From Bacteroidota bacterium (GTDB lineage Bacteria; Bacteroidota; Bacteroidia; Flavobacteriales; Flavobacteriaceae), in the NCBI GenBank assembly GCA_004356305.1, contig SMXJ01000139.1:1-16212 (forward strand): a stretch of DNA of 16,212 bases. The letters run 5' to 3'. This document shows, piece by piece, positions 14,451 through 16,212 of this stretch (positions within the stretch are counted from its first letter, which is position 1; each line of letters begins with the position of its first letter). The position numbers were made by a program, and so were the translations under genes. The notes under the pieces are model-generated. The model did not search any database and was not told the DNA's origin. It saw nothing but the letters and a program-made list of their open reading frames with translations.

Positions 14451-15641
14451 ATGTACGGAAAAATTAAGGAGCACTTTCAACAGGAACTTCAGGATATCAA
14501 AGATGCCGGACTTTACAAAAAAGAACGAATTATTACGTCTCCACAGGATGCTGTTATAAAAATTTCGACAGGAGAAGAGGTGATTAACTTTTGTGCCAAT
14601 AATTATTTGGGGCTTTCTTCCAACAAGGAGGTGATCCAGGCAGCCAAAGATGCTATGGATACCCACGGGTTTGGAATGTCATCGGTACGATTCATTTGTG
14701 GAACACAGGATATTCACAAAACACTTGAACAAAAAATAGCCGATTACTATCTAACCGAAGATACCATTCTCTACGCGGCGGCTTTTGATGCCAATGGCGG
14801 AGTGTTCGAACCATTGTTGGGGGCCGAAGATGCTATCATTTCCGATTCATTGAACCACGCTTCTATTATCGACGGTGTTCGTTTATGCAAAGCGGCTCGC
14901 TATCGCTATAATAACAGCGATATGGCGGACTTGGAAAAACAACTTATCGCTGCTGATGAAAATGGTGCACGCCACAAAATAATTGTGACCGATGGTGTTT
15001 TTTCAATGGATGGCCTGTTGGCTCCACTCGACAAGATCTGCGACTTAGCCGATACCTATGACGCCATGGTGATGATAGACGAATGTCACGCAGCCGGATT
15101 TATAGGAGAAACAGGTCGTGGCACCCTGGAAGAAAAAGGTGTTATGGACCGAATCGATATTATTACCGGCACTTTGGGAAAAGCTTTAGGAGGTGCTATG
15201 GGAGGTTATACTACCGGAAAAAAAGAGATCATCGAGCTCTTACGACAGCGATCCCGACCCTATTTATTTTCAAATTCATTGGCCCCGGCTATTGTAGGTG
15301 CCTCTATTAAGGTATTCGATATGCTTACAAATGACACCGCACTTCGCGACACTTTGGAAGAAAACACAGCTTACTTCAAAAAAGGAATGAGGGAGGCCGG
15401 TTTTGATATTATCGATGGAGATTCTGCTATTGTGCCGGTGATGCTATACGATGCAAAATTGTCTCAAACCATGGCAAATATGTTGCTTGAAGAAGGAATA
15501 TACGTCATAGGTTTTTTCTACCCTGTAGTTCCAAAAGAAAAAGCCAGAATACGAGTACAATTATCCGCTGCCCACACCAAAGAGCACTTAGACAAGGCTA
15601 TAAGCGCATTTAAAAAAGTTAAGGGAAAATTAGGGCTCTAA
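14451..15641 (+). CDS. kbl: Glycine C-acetyltransferase (2-amino-3-ketobutyrate CoA ligase)
   Basis: This is a PLP enzyme of the alpha-oxoamine synthase family, 396 residues, the length of E. coli Kbl. It splits 2-amino-3-oxobutyrate with CoA to glycine and acetyl-CoA in threonine breakdown. The PLP lysine is K244 in TGTLGKALGGAMGG, the cofactor-binding aspartate is D210 in MIDECHAAGFIG, and H136 lies in DSLNHASIIDG. NFCANNYLGLSSN and THGFGMSSVRFICGTQ near the N-terminus are close to Kbl; related AONS and KAPA synthases differ here. It may be co-transcribed with the helicase gene 37 bp upstream. Threonine dehydrogenase, its usual partner, is not in the window. Confidence 0.93.
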   Translation: MYGKIKEHFQQELQDIKDAGLYKKERIITSPQDAVIKISTGEEVINFCANNYLGLSSNKEVIQAAKDAMDTHGFGMSSVRFICGTQDIHKTLEQKIADYYLTEDTILYAAAFDANGGVFEPLLGAEDAIISDSLNHASIIDGVRLCKAARYRYNNSDMADLEKQLIAADENGARHKIIVTDGVFSMDGLLAPLDKICDLADTYDAMVMIDECHAAGFIGETGRGTLEEKGVMDRIDIITGTLGKALGGAMGGYTTGKKEIIELLRQRSRPYLFSNSLAPAIVGASIKVFDMLTNDTALRDTLEENTAYFKKGMREAGFDIIDGDSAIVPVMLYDAKLSQTMANMLLEEGIYVIGFFYPVVPKEKARIRVQLSAAHTKEHLDKAISAFKKVKGKLGL

Positions 15642-15677
15642 ATGCTCTTAAGCTCCTAATTTTAAAAGAATAGAGCC
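15634..15677 (+). terminator. Possible terminator after kbl
   Basis: GGCTCTA (15634-15640), which overlaps the kbl stop, pairs with TAGAGCC (15671-15677). The loop is long (30 nt) and the following T-run is poor, so this may be only a folding element. Confidence 0.25.
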
Positions 15678-15708
15678 ATTTATTTGCAAAAAATTTAATA
15701 GATTTGCA

Positions 15709-15739
15709 TTTGTTAGTAAATTTTAACAACTTACTTTTG
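15709..15739 (+). promoter_or_regulatory. Complete Bacteroidota promoter of the ompA-like gene
   Basis: TTTG (15709-15712), a spacer of exactly 19 bp, then TACTTTTG (15732-15739). This is the full consensus for the primary sigma factor of Bacteroidota. The start codon lies 34 bp downstream. It is the best promoter in the window and fits an abundant outer-membrane protein. Confidence 0.8.
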
Positions 15740-15772
15740 CTCTATTAACACTTAAAAATTAAACAATCGAAT

Positions 15773-16212
15773 ATGAAACATCTTAACATTATTTTAGCTG
15801 CTGCGCTCTTTATTTTCGCCATAGAGGTAGCAAATGCGCAAGACGAAAACAACCCTTGGGCTATTGAAGCTGGCATCAACGCCGTGGATGTATACCCAGT
15901 TGGAATTACCGAAAACGGTAGATTTCCTTCAACTATTGGTGACGCCATGGTTAAAGGAGATTTATTTGACGAATATTTCAACGCAAATGACCACTGGAAT
16001 ATTTTACCTTCAGTATCCAGAGTTTCTGTAGGTAGATATATTGGGAGCGGATTTACTTTAGTTGCTGCAGGATCTATTAACAAAATTGACAGATTAGGAG
16101 ATGTGAAAGTCCCTGATATGGTTTATTACTCCGCCGACGGTGAAATTAAATATAGTTTTAGAGACCATATAAATGGTCCCGGAGGATGGTTTGATCCTTC
16201 CTTGGGTATTGG
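15773..16212 (+). CDS. OmpA-family outer-membrane protein, N-terminal part
   Basis: This is the first 146 codons of a protein that runs past the window end. The N-terminus MKHLNIILAAALFIFAIEVA followed by NAQD is a Sec signal peptide, probably cleaved after Ala22. The mature part begins NNPWAIEAGINAVDVYPVG and goes on with short amphipathic, glycine- and aromatic-rich strands (SVSRVSVGRYIGSGFTLVAAGSINKID), as in the beta-barrel of flavobacterial OmpA proteins. The C-terminal peptidoglycan-binding OmpA domain that would confirm the family is outside the window. It has a strong separate promoter. Confidence 0.72.
   Translation, partial: MKHLNIILAAALFIFAIEVANAQDENNPWAIEAGINAVDVYPVGITENGRFPSTIGDAMVKGDLFDEYFNANDHWNILPSVSRVSVGRYIGSGFTLVAAGSINKIDRLGDVKVPDMVYYSADGEIKYSFRDHINGPGGWFDPSLGI

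Noticed and set aside
1..16212. Defence or biosynthetic gene cluster
   Set aside because: Apart from the intergenic RNA-like region, all genes are recognisable housekeeping or envelope genes.

Overview
The window looks like chromosomal DNA of a member of the Bacteroidota, most likely a marine Flavobacteriaceae. Three things point there. Several genes are preceded by TAnnTTTG-type -7 elements, and the ompA-like gene has a complete TTTG-N19-TAnnTTTG promoter; Shine-Dalgarno sites are weak and A-rich throughout. The gene order acpP-fabF-rnc-(IPExxxVDY-type protein)-pyk is typical of the phylum. So are the protein types: viroplasmin-type RNase H, a long PurF-like protein, an AddA-type helicase-nuclease, and an OmpA-like porin. 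This assignment is inferred from sequence features and recalled knowledge, not from a database search.

Layout. Positions 2-184 are the 3' end of a DNA polymerase IV (dinB) gene, followed by a lipoprotein with an SH3-like domain (238-1053). A bidirectional hairpin terminator separates the lipoprotein from a five-gene minus-strand operon (5338 down to 1125): acyl carrier protein, beta-ketoacyl-ACP synthase II, RNase III, a small conserved Bacteroidota protein and pyruvate kinase. Divergent from it run purN, a two-domain RNase H, a PfkB-family kinase with its own strong terminator, and a 632-residue PurF-like amidophosphoribosyltransferase (5516-9709). An 814-bp region without protein genes (9710-10523) follows. 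Then come a minus-strand Mn/Fe superoxide dismutase, a plus-strand AddA/RecB-like helicase-nuclease, kbl, and the start of an OmpA-family protein cut off by the window end.

The most unusual part is 9710-10523. It carries two nearly identical units of about 90 bp. Each has a -7 promoter element, a small 5' hairpin, an invariant GATTTGGGGC linker and a perfect long terminator hairpin. They look like tandem small-RNA genes, and the two copies differ in the terminator stem by a matching one-base change in each arm. Downstream are two identical 58-bp direct repeats, 173 bp apart, that can fold into a helix containing tandem G.A pairs. Each is followed by a remnant of the same terminator sequence, and a palindrome-rich block lies between them. 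No protein gene explains this region.

Functionally the window is mostly housekeeping: fatty acid synthesis and glycolysis in the minus operon, purine-related enzymes in the plus cluster, and DNA repair and oxidative defence at either end.
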